A DNA stretch of 14,414 bases from an uncultured Prosthecobacter sp. (GTDB lineage: Bacteria; Verrucomicrobiota; Verrucomicrobiia; Verrucomicrobiales; Verrucomicrobiaceae), in assembly GCA_937941745.1 (NCBI GenBank), contig CALDGV010000705.1, positions 1 through 14,414 on the forward strand. Direction: 5' to 3'. Below, in pieces: positions 7,798 through 14,414 of the stretch (its first letter is position 1; each line of letters starts with the position of its first letter). Made by a program: the position numbers and the translations under genes. Below the pieces are notes generated by a model. That model searched no databases and had not been told where the DNA came from. It saw nothing but the letters and a program-made list of their open reading frames with translations.

Positions 7798-8652
7798 TCA
7801 GCGACCGCCCTTCAGCGCCGCTGCCACTCGCTTCACCGGCCAGGTGATCACCACGATCAGCGCCCCCACAACTGCGGCAAAAAGCTCCATCGGCAGCAGC
7901 AGGATGCGGAGAAACGGATTGAGGATCTTCTGAACCACAGGCTGCCTGGACCACGCCAGGGTCAGCAGGGTGATCACGATGATGCCGGCGAACTTGACCA
8001 GCTTCACCTTCGTGGGGCCCAGGGAGTCGAAGAAATCATGGAATTGCAGCTCCGTGAGAAGCAGCATGCCGACATACCCGACGAGGACGAAGGCGGTGTG
8101 CTCCAGAACCGGGTATTTTTCGATCATCTTCACGGCAATGCCAGCCACGAGACGGAGCGCAATGATGCCGATCGTGACACCGACGTAAACAGGCCAGAGA
8201 TCCTTGGGACTCAGGGCGATCGCAGCCACCACGTTGTCCACACTCAGGCTGAGATCCATGAGGGAGATCATGGTGATGGTTCCGGCAAAAGTGCGGTGAT
8301 GCACGTTCACCACCTCTCCTTCGTCCTCAGCAATCCCCTTCTGGCCAGCAAAGTGGGCACACATGAGCCAGACCAGATACAGGGCCCCAATGAACATGAT
8401 CCAGTGGTTGTCGATGATGTACGAGGCAAAGAGCAGCGCCAGAACCCGGAAACCGTAGGCCCCGATGTAACCGACGTTCATCGCCAGCGTGCGCTGACGC
8501 TCATCCAGGTGGGAGGCCATGGCCGCAATGGCGAGTGCATTGTCCACCGACAGCAGGCCTTCGATCAGGATGAGCCCCAAGATCACAGGAAGGGCTTGGA
8601 TAAACTGTTCCCAGAGGGTCGGGGAGGCGGCGGCGAGAAGGTCGGCAATCAT
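7798..8652 (-). CDS. TerC-family integral membrane protein
   Basis: A 284-residue polytopic inner-membrane protein with about seven to eight hydrophobic segments. Two related motifs, LIEGLLSVDNALAIA (Asp37, Asn38) and MDLSLSVDNVVAAIAL (Asp139, Asn140), are the hallmark acidic repeats of the TerC family. Established knowledge: TerC relatives were named from tellurite resistance, and Bacillus homologues have been linked to manganese export that loads secreted enzymes. I chose the ATG at 8652; a TTG at 8691 would add 13 residues without family character. Its stop is only 6 bases from the convergent ATPase stop, leaving no room for separate terminators. It is divergent from the protease gene over about 126 bases, where I see no strong promoter. 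No other ter genes are in the window, so a tellurite role is unlikely to be readable from context. Confidence 0.92.
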   Translation of the reverse strand: MIADLLAAASPTLWEQFIQALPVILGLILIEGLLSVDNALAIAAMASHLDERQRTLAMNVGYIGAYGFRVLALLFASYIIDNHWIMFIGALYLVWLMCAHFAGQKGIAEDEGEVVNVHHRTFAGTITMISLMDLSLSVDNVVAAIALSPKDLWPVYVGVTIGIIALRLVAGIAVKMIEKYPVLEHTAFVLVGYVGMLLLTELQFHDFFDSLGPTKVKLVKFAGIIVITLLTLAWSRQPVVQKILNPFLRILLLPMELFAAVVGALIVVITWPVKRVAAALKGGR

Positions 8653-8778
8653 CAGCGGCTGACTGCATACAAATAGAGTCCGACTCCGCAAGGCCGAGGC
8701 ATCAAACTTTGCCGGACGGGTGCAGAAAAAGATGAAACGAAGGCGCTCATGGACGAGTCGTAAGCTCAGGCAGCGCCC

Positions 8779-10095
8779 ATGAATTCCTGGCCCAAGATTT
8801 TTCTCACCTTCAGTGCGGTCCTCTGCCTGCTGTCTCTAGGGACCCTGGGCTGGCTGGCGCTCGAAACGACCGCACCGGAAACGGCGCAACCTGCTACAGC
8901 AGCCACCCAAAAGACCTGGAATGTTCAGCCCCAGGCCGCTCAGCAGCAGGGCGAAGGCTCCAAGAAGAATGGAAGCACCCAAAGCCTTCCGCTGGCTTCG
9001 GACGAAGATGACCTGGAGGAGAGCCTGGACAGCCTGAACCAGTCCAAAGCGGTCGCGCTTCGGGAACTGGTGCTGAAATTCACCTCACCCGAGGCCTTGA
9101 ATGCCTTTCGCGCCCGGGCTGCCCAGGCTGGAATCGAGGTGCTTTTCAGCGATGCCCGCCTAGGCACGGCACGGGTGCGCTACCGCGATTCAGCCCGCAT
9201 GGCGGCAGAACTGCGGCAGCACCCAGGCGACTACGAAAAAATCGCTCCCAACTACCTGGCCTGGGTTCCCGGCCTCCCCAGACAGCCACAGACGGATGCC
9301 AGCAATGCAGGCGGCTCCATCCCTTTTGAAAGCAGTGGCCTGGACATGATCGGCGCACAGGGAGATCGCAGCCGATGGGGAGCAGGCGTCAAAGTCGCTG
9401 TGCTGGACACTGGCATTACCGACCATGAAATCCTGACGGGTGTCAAAATCACCCGTCAGGATTTCATCAAGGATGGCCAGCCCCTGCACGGACATGGAAC
9501 CGCCATGGCATCGCTCATCGCTGGCAAAGACCCGACTCATGGGGGCGTGGCTCCGCAAAGCGAACTTCTGGATGTCCGGGTCGCTGATTCCAAAGGCGTT
9601 GGTGACACAGCCACTGTTGCCCAGGGCATTCTTTGGGCAGTGGACCGCGGCGCGCGCGTCATCAACATCAGCCTCGGTGCCAGCGGTGATTCCGTGATGC
9701 TGCGGGATGCCGTGCAGTATGCGCAGAGCCGCGGGGTCATCGTGGTGGCAGCCGCAGGAAACGAGCAGGCCGACCAAGTGGCCTACCCGGCAGGCTATCC
9801 AGGGGTGATCAGCGTAGCCGCCGTGGATGCACAAGGACGTCAGGCCTATTTTTCAAACTCTGGCGAGGTGTTCATCTCAGCACCGGGCGTGGGGATCATT
9901 TCAGCTTACAGTGAGGGAAAGACCGTGATCGGCAGCGGCACATCCCAGGCTGCCGCGATTGCCAGCGGCGCTGTTTCGGCACTGCTGAGCCGCAACTACT
10001 CCTCCACAGCCATTCCTCAGGTTTTGCAGAAGAATGCCCTGCCCACAGGTGCGCCCGCTTCCCAGCTAGGCGCCGGGATTCTGCGATTGCCTTGA
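8779..10095 (+). CDS. Exported subtilisin-like serine protease (peptidase S8)
   Basis: A 438-residue protease with the full S8 triad: Asp210 (VAVLDTG), His239 (HGHGTAMA), oxyanion Asn328 (AAAGNEQ) and Ser389 (GSGTSQAAA). It begins with a hydrophobic segment (about residues 7-27) that is either a signal peptide or a membrane anchor. A low-complexity linker rich in Ala, Gln, Thr, Asp and Glu (about 30-90) follows, then an inhibitor-I9-like propeptide region (about 94-165, LVLKFTSPEALNAF to NYLAWVP) and the catalytic domain to the end, with no C-terminal extension. The Ser motif reads GTSQAAA instead of the common GTSMAAP, so the usual Pro is absent. The ATG at 8779 is the only start that keeps the hydrophobic segment intact. 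A perfect 18-bp inverted repeat lies between the Asp and His codons. The next gene starts about 35 bases after the stop, suggesting a shared transcript. Confidence 0.93.
   Translation: MNSWPKIFLTFSAVLCLLSLGTLGWLALETTAPETAQPATAATQKTWNVQPQAAQQQGEGSKKNGSTQSLPLASDEDDLEESLDSLNQSKAVALRELVLKFTSPEALNAFRARAAQAGIEVLFSDARLGTARVRYRDSARMAAELRQHPGDYEKIAPNYLAWVPGLPRQPQTDASNAGGSIPFESSGLDMIGAQGDRSRWGAGVKVAVLDTGITDHEILTGVKITRQDFIKDGQPLHGHGTAMASLIAGKDPTHGGVAPQSELLDVRVADSKGVGDTATVAQGILWAVDRGARVINISLGASGDSVMLRDAVQYAQSRGVIVVAAAGNEQADQVAYPAGYPGVISVAAVDAQGRQAYFSNSGEVFISAPGVGIISAYSEGKTVIGSGTSQAAAIASGAVSALLSRNYSSTAIPQVLQKNALPTGAPASQLGAGILRLP
9425..9467. repeat. Perfect 18-bp inverted repeat (hairpin) inside the protease gene
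   Basis: The left arm ATGAAATCCTGACGGGTG (9425-9442) is exactly reverse-complementary to the right arm CACCCGTCAGGATTTCAT (9450-9467), with the 7-base loop TCAAAAT between them. The next outer pair (C-C) and inner pair (T-T) do not match. It encodes residues 216-230, the variable surface region between the catalytic Asp and His. No T-run follows, so it does not look like a terminator. It could be a structured mRNA element or a scar of a local template switch. Confidence 0.9.
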
Positions 10096-10130
10096 TCTCC
10101 ATCATGGCTCTAGAGGATGCCACCTCCATC

Positions 10131-10943
10131 ATGTTCAGAATCCTGACTTCCTGCCTGTCCTTCGGCATCTCGACGCTCCTGCTTTCCATGGCCACGGCTG
10201 CGGACATCGAAATCATTGCACACCGCGGCAGTTCAGCAGCAGCTCCGGAGAACACGGCAGCCGCTTTCCAACTCGCCTGGAAGCAGCAGACCGATGCCTG
10301 TGAACTGGACCTCTACCTGACGGCCGACCAGCAAATCGCAGTCATCCATGATGCCGATACCCAAAGGACCACGGGCACCATTCGAAAGGTTCGCGAAGCC
10401 ACGCTGGCTGAATTGCAGGCTCTGGATGCTGGCTCGTGGAAGGGTGCTCAATACCGAGGCGAGCCCATCCCCTCCTTGGCTCAGGCCCTGGCCACGCTGC
10501 CGGAAGGCCGGCAGCGCTTCTTCTTGGAAATCAAGGACAGTGTCAGGGTCATTCCAGCTCTGGCGCGTGAGCTGCAAGCATGGAAGCCCCGGGCGGCCCA
10601 GCTTTGCATCATAGCCTTTGACCGAAATGTGGCCCGTGAGGCGAAGAAAGCCCTCCCTTGGCTCCCCGTTTACCGGCTCTCTTCTGAAATCACGAAGGAT
10701 AAAAAGCCTGTCAGTCTCTCACAGTTGATCCTCGACACCAAGGAAGACGGCCTCGATGGCCTCGATCTCGGCCTGAAGTGGGATTGGAATGCCGACCTTG
10801 TCCGCCAGGTGCGTGACGCCGGACTGAAGCTCTTCGTATGGACCGTCAACAAGCCAGAGGACATTCGGCGCTTTGCCAGCCTCGGCGTGAATGGCATCAC
10901 CACCGATGACCCAGTCATGGCACGTCAAGCCTTGAGCAGGTAG
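10131..10943 (+). CDS. Exported glycerophosphodiester phosphodiesterase (GDPD family)
   Basis: Predicted to hydrolyse glycerophosphodiesters to glycerol-3-phosphate and an alcohol in the periplasm, using a divalent metal. The 270-residue form from the ATG at 10131 starts with a Sec signal peptide (hydrophobic core ISTLLLSM, cleavage likely near ATAA before Asp25). A complete GDPD TIM barrel follows: HRGSSAAAPENT (His31, Arg32, Glu40), ELDLYLT (Glu58, Asp60), VIHDAD (His73), FFLEIKD (Glu133) and the family-typical end WTVN...GVNGITTDDP. Upstream in-frame starts (TTG 10092, ATG 10104) would put polar residues before the signal peptide and are less likely. It lies 35 bases after the protease stop and 77 bases before the lipoprotein gene on the same strand. 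It may recycle phospholipid head groups; no glycerol-phosphate transporter gene is nearby. Confidence 0.93.
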   Translation: MFRILTSCLSFGISTLLLSMATAADIEIIAHRGSSAAAPENTAAAFQLAWKQQTDACELDLYLTADQQIAVIHDADTQRTTGTIRKVREATLAELQALDAGSWKGAQYRGEPIPSLAQALATLPEGRQRFFLEIKDSVRVIPALARELQAWKPRAAQLCIIAFDRNVAREAKKALPWLPVYRLSSEITKDKKPVSLSQLILDTKEDGLDGLDLGLKWDWNADLVRQVRDAGLKLFVWTVNKPEDIRRFASLGVNGITTDDPVMARQALSR

Positions 10944-10979
10944 GTCATGTGGAGATTTCCGCATTGTATCTGAACAAGC

Positions 10980-11015
10980 AGCGTGAGACGCTCGTCGGAG
11001 TCACGGCCTCACGCT
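10980..11015. promoter_or_regulatory. 8-bp inverted repeat just upstream of the lipoprotein start
   Basis: AGCGTGAG (10980-10987) pairs perfectly with CTCACGCT (11008-11015) around a 20-base centre, ending 5 bases before the ATG at 11021. In mRNA it could sequester the start region; in DNA it could be a dyad for a regulator. There is no T-run, so it is not a good terminator for the phosphodiesterase gene. Chance cannot be excluded. Confidence 0.35.
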
Positions 11016-11020
11016 TTGCC

Positions 11021-13378
11021 ATGAAAACCCGCCTCTGCCCTGCCCTCAGCGGTTTGCTGCTGATCTCCCTCGTCGTCGGTTGCAAGCCTTCCACAACGCC
11101 AACAGCAGAGGAAGCTCGGCGGGAGCTCGAAGAGGCGCGGCTAGCCTATGAACAACAGGCCGCCGAAATGCAGCAGCGGGGCGAAGAACTGCAGAGACAG
11201 CTGACCGACCTCCAACGCGCCGTGCATGAAAAGGAAAACGCTGAACTCCAGGCGCAGTTGAAGGCCATTCAAGAGGAAAACACGCGGCTGATGGCCGAGG
11301 CTGAGGCTGCAAAAAGGAAAAGCGATCAGCTCCGTGATGAACTCGCCAGCATTCCCAGTGCCACGTCTTATCCTCCAACGGCTCCTGCGCCCCAGGCAAC
11401 GCAGCCCTGGGCGGACCCACAGGCGGATTATTCCCTCTTCTATGACTCTTTGAGTTCTCATGGCAGGTGGTTGGATGTCACAGGCTACGGCTATGTCTTC
11501 CGGCCCTCCTTCGCAGAAAGATCCTCCTGGCGACCTTACCTGGACGGACGATGGGTCTGGACCGATCAAGGCTGGGCCTGGGACTCCAATGAACCTTTCG
11601 GCTGGGCCTGCTACCACTACGGCCGCTGGGTTCGTCTCTCACGACATGGGTGGGTATGGATACCCGGCCGCGAATGGGCACCCGCATGGGTCTCCTGGCG
11701 ATATGGCAGCGATCACGTAGGCTGGGCACCCCTGCCACCATCGGCAGGCTATGGGCGCATCGGGCATGATTGCGATGCTCGTTACGACATCTCGCCAGCC
11801 AGCTATATTTTCATCAGCGCCTCCCAGTTCGGCCGCAGCAGTTATGTGAATTCCAGCCTCACGGTCAGCACCATCGCCAGCCTGTTCCAGCAAACCGTGA
11901 ATGTCACCAGCATCGTTCAGGCCGGCCAGAACCACATCTACATCCATCAGGGCGGCCCCTCGCTGGACTGGGTGGAGAAGCGCTGTGGTTCGCGCATAGT
12001 TCGGGCTCCTGTGCAGCTGGCACGCACACTTGAGCGTCCGGTCGAATTCCATCAAAACCGTCAGCGCCCCGCCTTTCTCGCTGCTCCGATGCCTTCCGGA
12101 CGCGCCGACCGCCCGACACACCTGCCTCGCATCGCAGAACGGGTTCAAGCCCCTGTTATCATGGATGGATGGAAGGAGGTGCCTGATGCAAGGCGCGGGG
12201 AGCTGCGTCAGGCGATCGAACGTCAGTCAAAGCAGCCGCAGCCAAGGTCCCTGCCGACAATCCCACCCAATCCTGCAGTTTCAGAGATGCCAGTGGTTCC
12301 AAAAACTCAAAATCCTGCTTCGGAACGCACTCCGGATATCCGCCCGCCTATGCCTGAGCCCCCAGGAATCCGCACCCCGGGCAGAGGGGTCAGTCCACCG
12401 ACAGCCCAGCCTCCGACTTCAAGAGATGCAGCCAGCCAGGCAGAACTTGCACGCCGTGAGATGGAAAAAAGACTTCAGGAAGCTCGTGCCGAGCGCGAAC
12501 AACAGATGAAATCTCAGCAACTGCAACGAGAGCGCGAGGCTGAAATCATGAAGCAGCGTCTTGCCCAGGAACAAATGGCCAGGGCTGAAGCGGAAAAGAA
12601 TGCGGCAGAGATGCGTGGGCGTGAGACGGAAAAACTCCGCCTGAGGCAACAGATGGAACAGGATCACCGGGAGAAAAACTCACCCCGGATGCGAAACAAG
12701 CCCGACGTGCCCGAGCAGGCCGCAAAGAGTGAAAAGGAAGCCCTCACAAGGCTGCAGGAACAGGCGGCCACGCGTGATCGTGAAGCAGCCATGGCTGCCA
12801 CCCAGCAAGCCCAGGAAGAGCTGGCCCGCCGCGCAGAGCAGGCAAAGCAACAACGCGACTCCCAGGAGGCAGCGATGAAAGCAGCGCAAGAAGAACAACT
12901 CCGCCAGCAAAAGGAGGCTGCCATCATGCAGGCACGGGAGATGGAGGCTGAAAAACAGCGGCAGGCAGCCCTGGAGGCCCAGAAGGAAGCGGTCATGAAG
13001 GCTCAGCAGGAAATGGCTGAACGCCAGCGCCAGGCGGAGCTGCAAAAACAGCAGGAAGCCGCCATGCGTGCAGCTCAAGAGGAAGCTCAAAGGCAGCAGC
13101 GTGAAGCCGCCATGCAAGCACAGAAGGAGGCCATGGAACAGGCGCAGAGGGAAGCAGCGGAACGAACCCGCCAGGAAGCCATGCGCCGCGCTCAGGAAGA
13201 GGCTGAGAAACAGCGCGAGATGCTCCGCCAACAGCAGGAAGAGTCTCGGCGACAGGCCGAAGAAGCTGCTCGTAGAGCCGCCGAAGAGGCTGCACGAAGG
13301 CAGGCTGAAGAAGCCGCCCGCAGGGCTGCAGAGGAGGCAGAACGTCAACGAAACCAGCCGCCTCCAAGTCAGTCCTGA
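11021..13378 (+). CDS. Large lipoprotein with Trp-rich (DUF6600-like) domain and long TolA-like coiled coil
   Basis: A 785-residue predicted lipoprotein of unknown function. The start at 11021 gives a clean lipoprotein signal with lipobox LVVGC and Cys21; an upstream in-frame GTG at 10949 would bury it. Visible order: a Glu/Gln/Arg-rich helix (about 30-110); a Ser/Pro linker; a Trp-rich domain (about 141-245) with 14 Trp in roughly 100 residues and motifs such as GWAWDSNEPFGWACYHYGRW and PGREWAPAWVSWR; and a continuation with NVTSIVQ (to about 345). Then come a Pro-rich linker (about 400-470) and a very long charged helix (about 475-780) built from EAAMKAAQ/REAAMQAQ-like units. From memory, the Trp-rich pattern matches proteins annotated DUF6600; I cannot confirm this by search. 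The helix resembles TolA, so spanning the periplasm or binding the wall is plausible but inferred. Its stop lies 18 bases from the convergent hydrolase stop. Confidence 0.85.
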   Translation: MKTRLCPALSGLLLISLVVGCKPSTTPTAEEARRELEEARLAYEQQAAEMQQRGEELQRQLTDLQRAVHEKENAELQAQLKAIQEENTRLMAEAEAAKRKSDQLRDELASIPSATSYPPTAPAPQATQPWADPQADYSLFYDSLSSHGRWLDVTGYGYVFRPSFAERSSWRPYLDGRWVWTDQGWAWDSNEPFGWACYHYGRWVRLSRHGWVWIPGREWAPAWVSWRYGSDHVGWAPLPPSAGYGRIGHDCDARYDISPASYIFISASQFGRSSYVNSSLTVSTIASLFQQTVNVTSIVQAGQNHIYIHQGGPSLDWVEKRCGSRIVRAPVQLARTLERPVEFHQNRQRPAFLAAPMPSGRADRPTHLPRIAERVQAPVIMDGWKEVPDARRGELRQAIERQSKQPQPRSLPTIPPNPAVSEMPVVPKTQNPASERTPDIRPPMPEPPGIRTPGRGVSPPTAQPPTSRDAASQAELARREMEKRLQEARAEREQQMKSQQLQREREAEIMKQRLAQEQMARAEAEKNAAEMRGRETEKLRLRQQMEQDHREKNSPRMRNKPDVPEQAAKSEKEALTRLQEQAATRDREAAMAATQQAQEELARRAEQAKQQRDSQEAAMKAAQEEQLRQQKEAAIMQAREMEAEKQRQAALEAQKEAVMKAQQEMAERQRQAELQKQQEAAMRAAQEEAQRQQREAAMQAQKEAMEQAQREAAERTRQEAMRRAQEEAEKQREMLRQQQEESRRQAEEAARRAAEEAARRQAEEAARRAAEEAERQRNQPPPSQS
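13247..13342 (+). repeat. Four tandem 8-residue repeats at the lipoprotein C-terminus
   Basis: Residues 743-774 read as four units of RRxAEEAA (RRQAEEAA, RRAAEEAA, RRQAEEAA, RRAAEEAE), so a 16-residue block occurs twice. Codons differ between copies, so the repeat is conserved at protein level rather than as a recent DNA duplication. The period is eight, not the seven of a classical coiled coil. Confidence 0.85.
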
Positions 13379-13396
13379 ACCGTCGCCAAATCAGGC

Positions 13397-14414
13397 TCAA
13401 GGTTCTGATGTCACTTCGAAGTCGGAGAACAACACACACCAATTCCACAGCGGATACACCTGCCCTGCCCGCGTGCCATAGCTCGCATCGCCAAAGGTGT
13501 AAACCGACCGCTCAGGATCCGAATCGCGCAAATTACCGTAGCTGAACGCCCGCTGCGAAGTGACCGTCTGCCCGACCTCAAACGGCACGCCATTCCGCAG
13601 TTCCCGCGCCTCGAAACGCAGCACGCTCACCCCGTCCTCTTCCCTCATCGATCGCACCGGCACTCGCGTGCTTGCGCTGGCGACGAAGAACGCGCCTTCA
13701 TCCATCAGCGGCTTCAGTTCCTTCGCAAAACTCCGCGTCAAAACGAGTTCTTCGCCTCGAATGGCTGCAATCGTCCCCAGCGCCGCTGCGAATGGATAGC
13801 CATAGCTCACGCGGCACTTCTCACCGGCTGCCAAAGGCTTGGCAAAACGAAGCCGCACACTCGTCGGCGAGGCAATCTCCACCGCTTTCAACGTGACGCC
13901 AGGCACGCGGAAACCCGCCAAGGTGCTGAAACCACCTTCCACCGCCGATTCCTGCCTCGCGAGGAAGGTCGTGTCGATCACCAGCGGTGGCCGCGGCACC
14001 GTGAATTCAATCACAAGGCCGTCACGCGATGCATCCAGAACCGCTTTCCGAGGTCGCAGCGGCTGCCAAGCCTCTTTTTCATGTAGAACCCTATGCATCA
14101 CCTTTCCTACCTGCTCGCCCCACCAGCGCTCACCATCGGCGGCGAGGTGGATCGCATCGCCGTGACGACCAGGCGGATAGACGCTGTTGATCGCACTCGG
14201 CACCGCATAGTGCGGGCCCACCATGTGAATCGCCTCATCGGCATCCGCTGCCATGAGCTGCGCCTCGCCCGCAGGGCCAAGCGTTTGATACGTGAACATC
14301 GGCAACTCACCGCGCTGCCCCGTGATGGCACATAAATCTGCCGACCATTGCCGACGATACGCGATGAGCTGATCGCGATACCATGAAAGCCCTTCCACAC
14401 GCGGCAGCTCCGTA
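13397..14414 (-). CDS. SGNH-hydrolase/sialate O-acetylesterase-like protein, N-terminus cut by window edge
   Basis: The frame is open from the right edge (an internal GTG lies at 14398, but codons for TELPR precede it in frame) to the stop at 13399-13397, giving about 338 visible residues. The visible N-terminal part (YRRQWSADLCAITGQRGELPMFTYQT) resembles the late part of SGNH esterases. GDAIHLAADGERWW carries an Asp-x-x-His pair (Asp codon 14158-14156, His codon 14149-14147) typical of SGNH block V. The nucleophile Ser must lie beyond the window. The remaining 220 residues look beta-rich, with an Ig-like stretch (VRLRFAKPLAAGEKCRVSYGY) and the ending YGNLRDSD...YPLWNWCVLF, which I recall from other SGNH or phage-tail-associated hydrolases without being able to verify it. 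The family is moderately certain; the substrate is not inferable. Confidence 0.6.
   Translation of the reverse strand, partial: TELPRVEGLSWYRDQLIAYRRQWSADLCAITGQRGELPMFTYQTLGPAGEAQLMAADADEAIHMVGPHYAVPSAINSVYPPGRHGDAIHLAADGERWWGEQVGKVMHRVLHEKEAWQPLRPRKAVLDASRDGLVIEFTVPRPPLVIDTTFLARQESAVEGGFSTLAGFRVPGVTLKAVEIASPTSVRLRFAKPLAAGEKCRVSYGYPFAAALGTIAAIRGEELVLTRSFAKELKPLMDEGAFFVASASTRVPVRSMREEDGVSVLRFEARELRNGVPFEVGQTVTSQRAFSYGNLRDSDPERSVYTFGDASYGTRAGQVYPLWNWCVLFSDFEVTSEP

Noticed and set aside
10949..11020. GTG-initiated extension of the lipoprotein
   Set aside because: It would place 24 residues before a complete lipoprotein signal ending in LVVGC.
12680..13348. 222-codon minus-strand frame rich in Leu and Phe
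   Set aside because: It is the mirror image of the Gln/Glu/Ala/Arg repeats of the lipoprotein (CAG/GAG codons read as CTG/CTC); not a real membrane protein.

Overview
The window reads as chromosomal DNA of a GC-rich Gram-negative bacterium, most likely a verrucomicrobium of the Prosthecobacter/Verrucomicrobium type. This is an inference from protein style: a large two-domain dienelactone-hydrolase-like secreted esterase, a TolC-family lipoprotein with a QPLLRGAG motif, a long MacA-like adaptor, a Trp-rich lipoprotein of the kind annotated DUF6600, and almost no Shine-Dalgarno sequences. No rRNA, tRNA, CRISPR array, insertion sequence or phage structural gene was seen. The DNA is almost fully coding, and no gene-free stretch exceeds 300 bases.

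Layout, left to right. A secreted alpha/beta-hydrolase runs off the left edge on the minus strand (1-1948). It is divergent from an Xaa-Pro aminopeptidase (2075-3364, +). Next comes a plus-strand export cluster: a TolC-family outer-membrane lipoprotein (3492-5183), a membrane-fusion adaptor overlapping it by 4 bases (5180-7021), and a MacB/LolD-type ABC ATPase (7090-7791). The cluster ends abruptly against a convergent TerC-family membrane protein (7798-8652, -), and no permease gene is present.

Divergent from TerC is a plus-strand set of three exported proteins with short gaps: an S8 subtilisin-like protease (8779-10095), a glycerophosphodiester phosphodiesterase (10131-10943), and a 785-residue lipoprotein (11021-13378) with a Trp-rich domain and a long TolA-like Gln/Glu/Ala/Arg helix. 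A minus-strand SGNH-hydrolase-like protein runs in from the right edge (13397-14414).

Taken together, most of the genes encode cell-envelope or secreted proteins: pump outer channel and adaptor, periplasmic lipid and protein hydrolases, and an envelope-anchored coiled-coil lipoprotein. The points most worth a second look are a perfect 18-bp inverted repeat inside the protease gene (9425-9467), the export cluster that lacks a permease, the hydrolase whose first nucleophile elbow has Gly where Ser belongs, and the lipoprotein that joins a Trp-rich domain to an octad-repeat helix. No clearly new multi-gene defence or mobile system was recognised.
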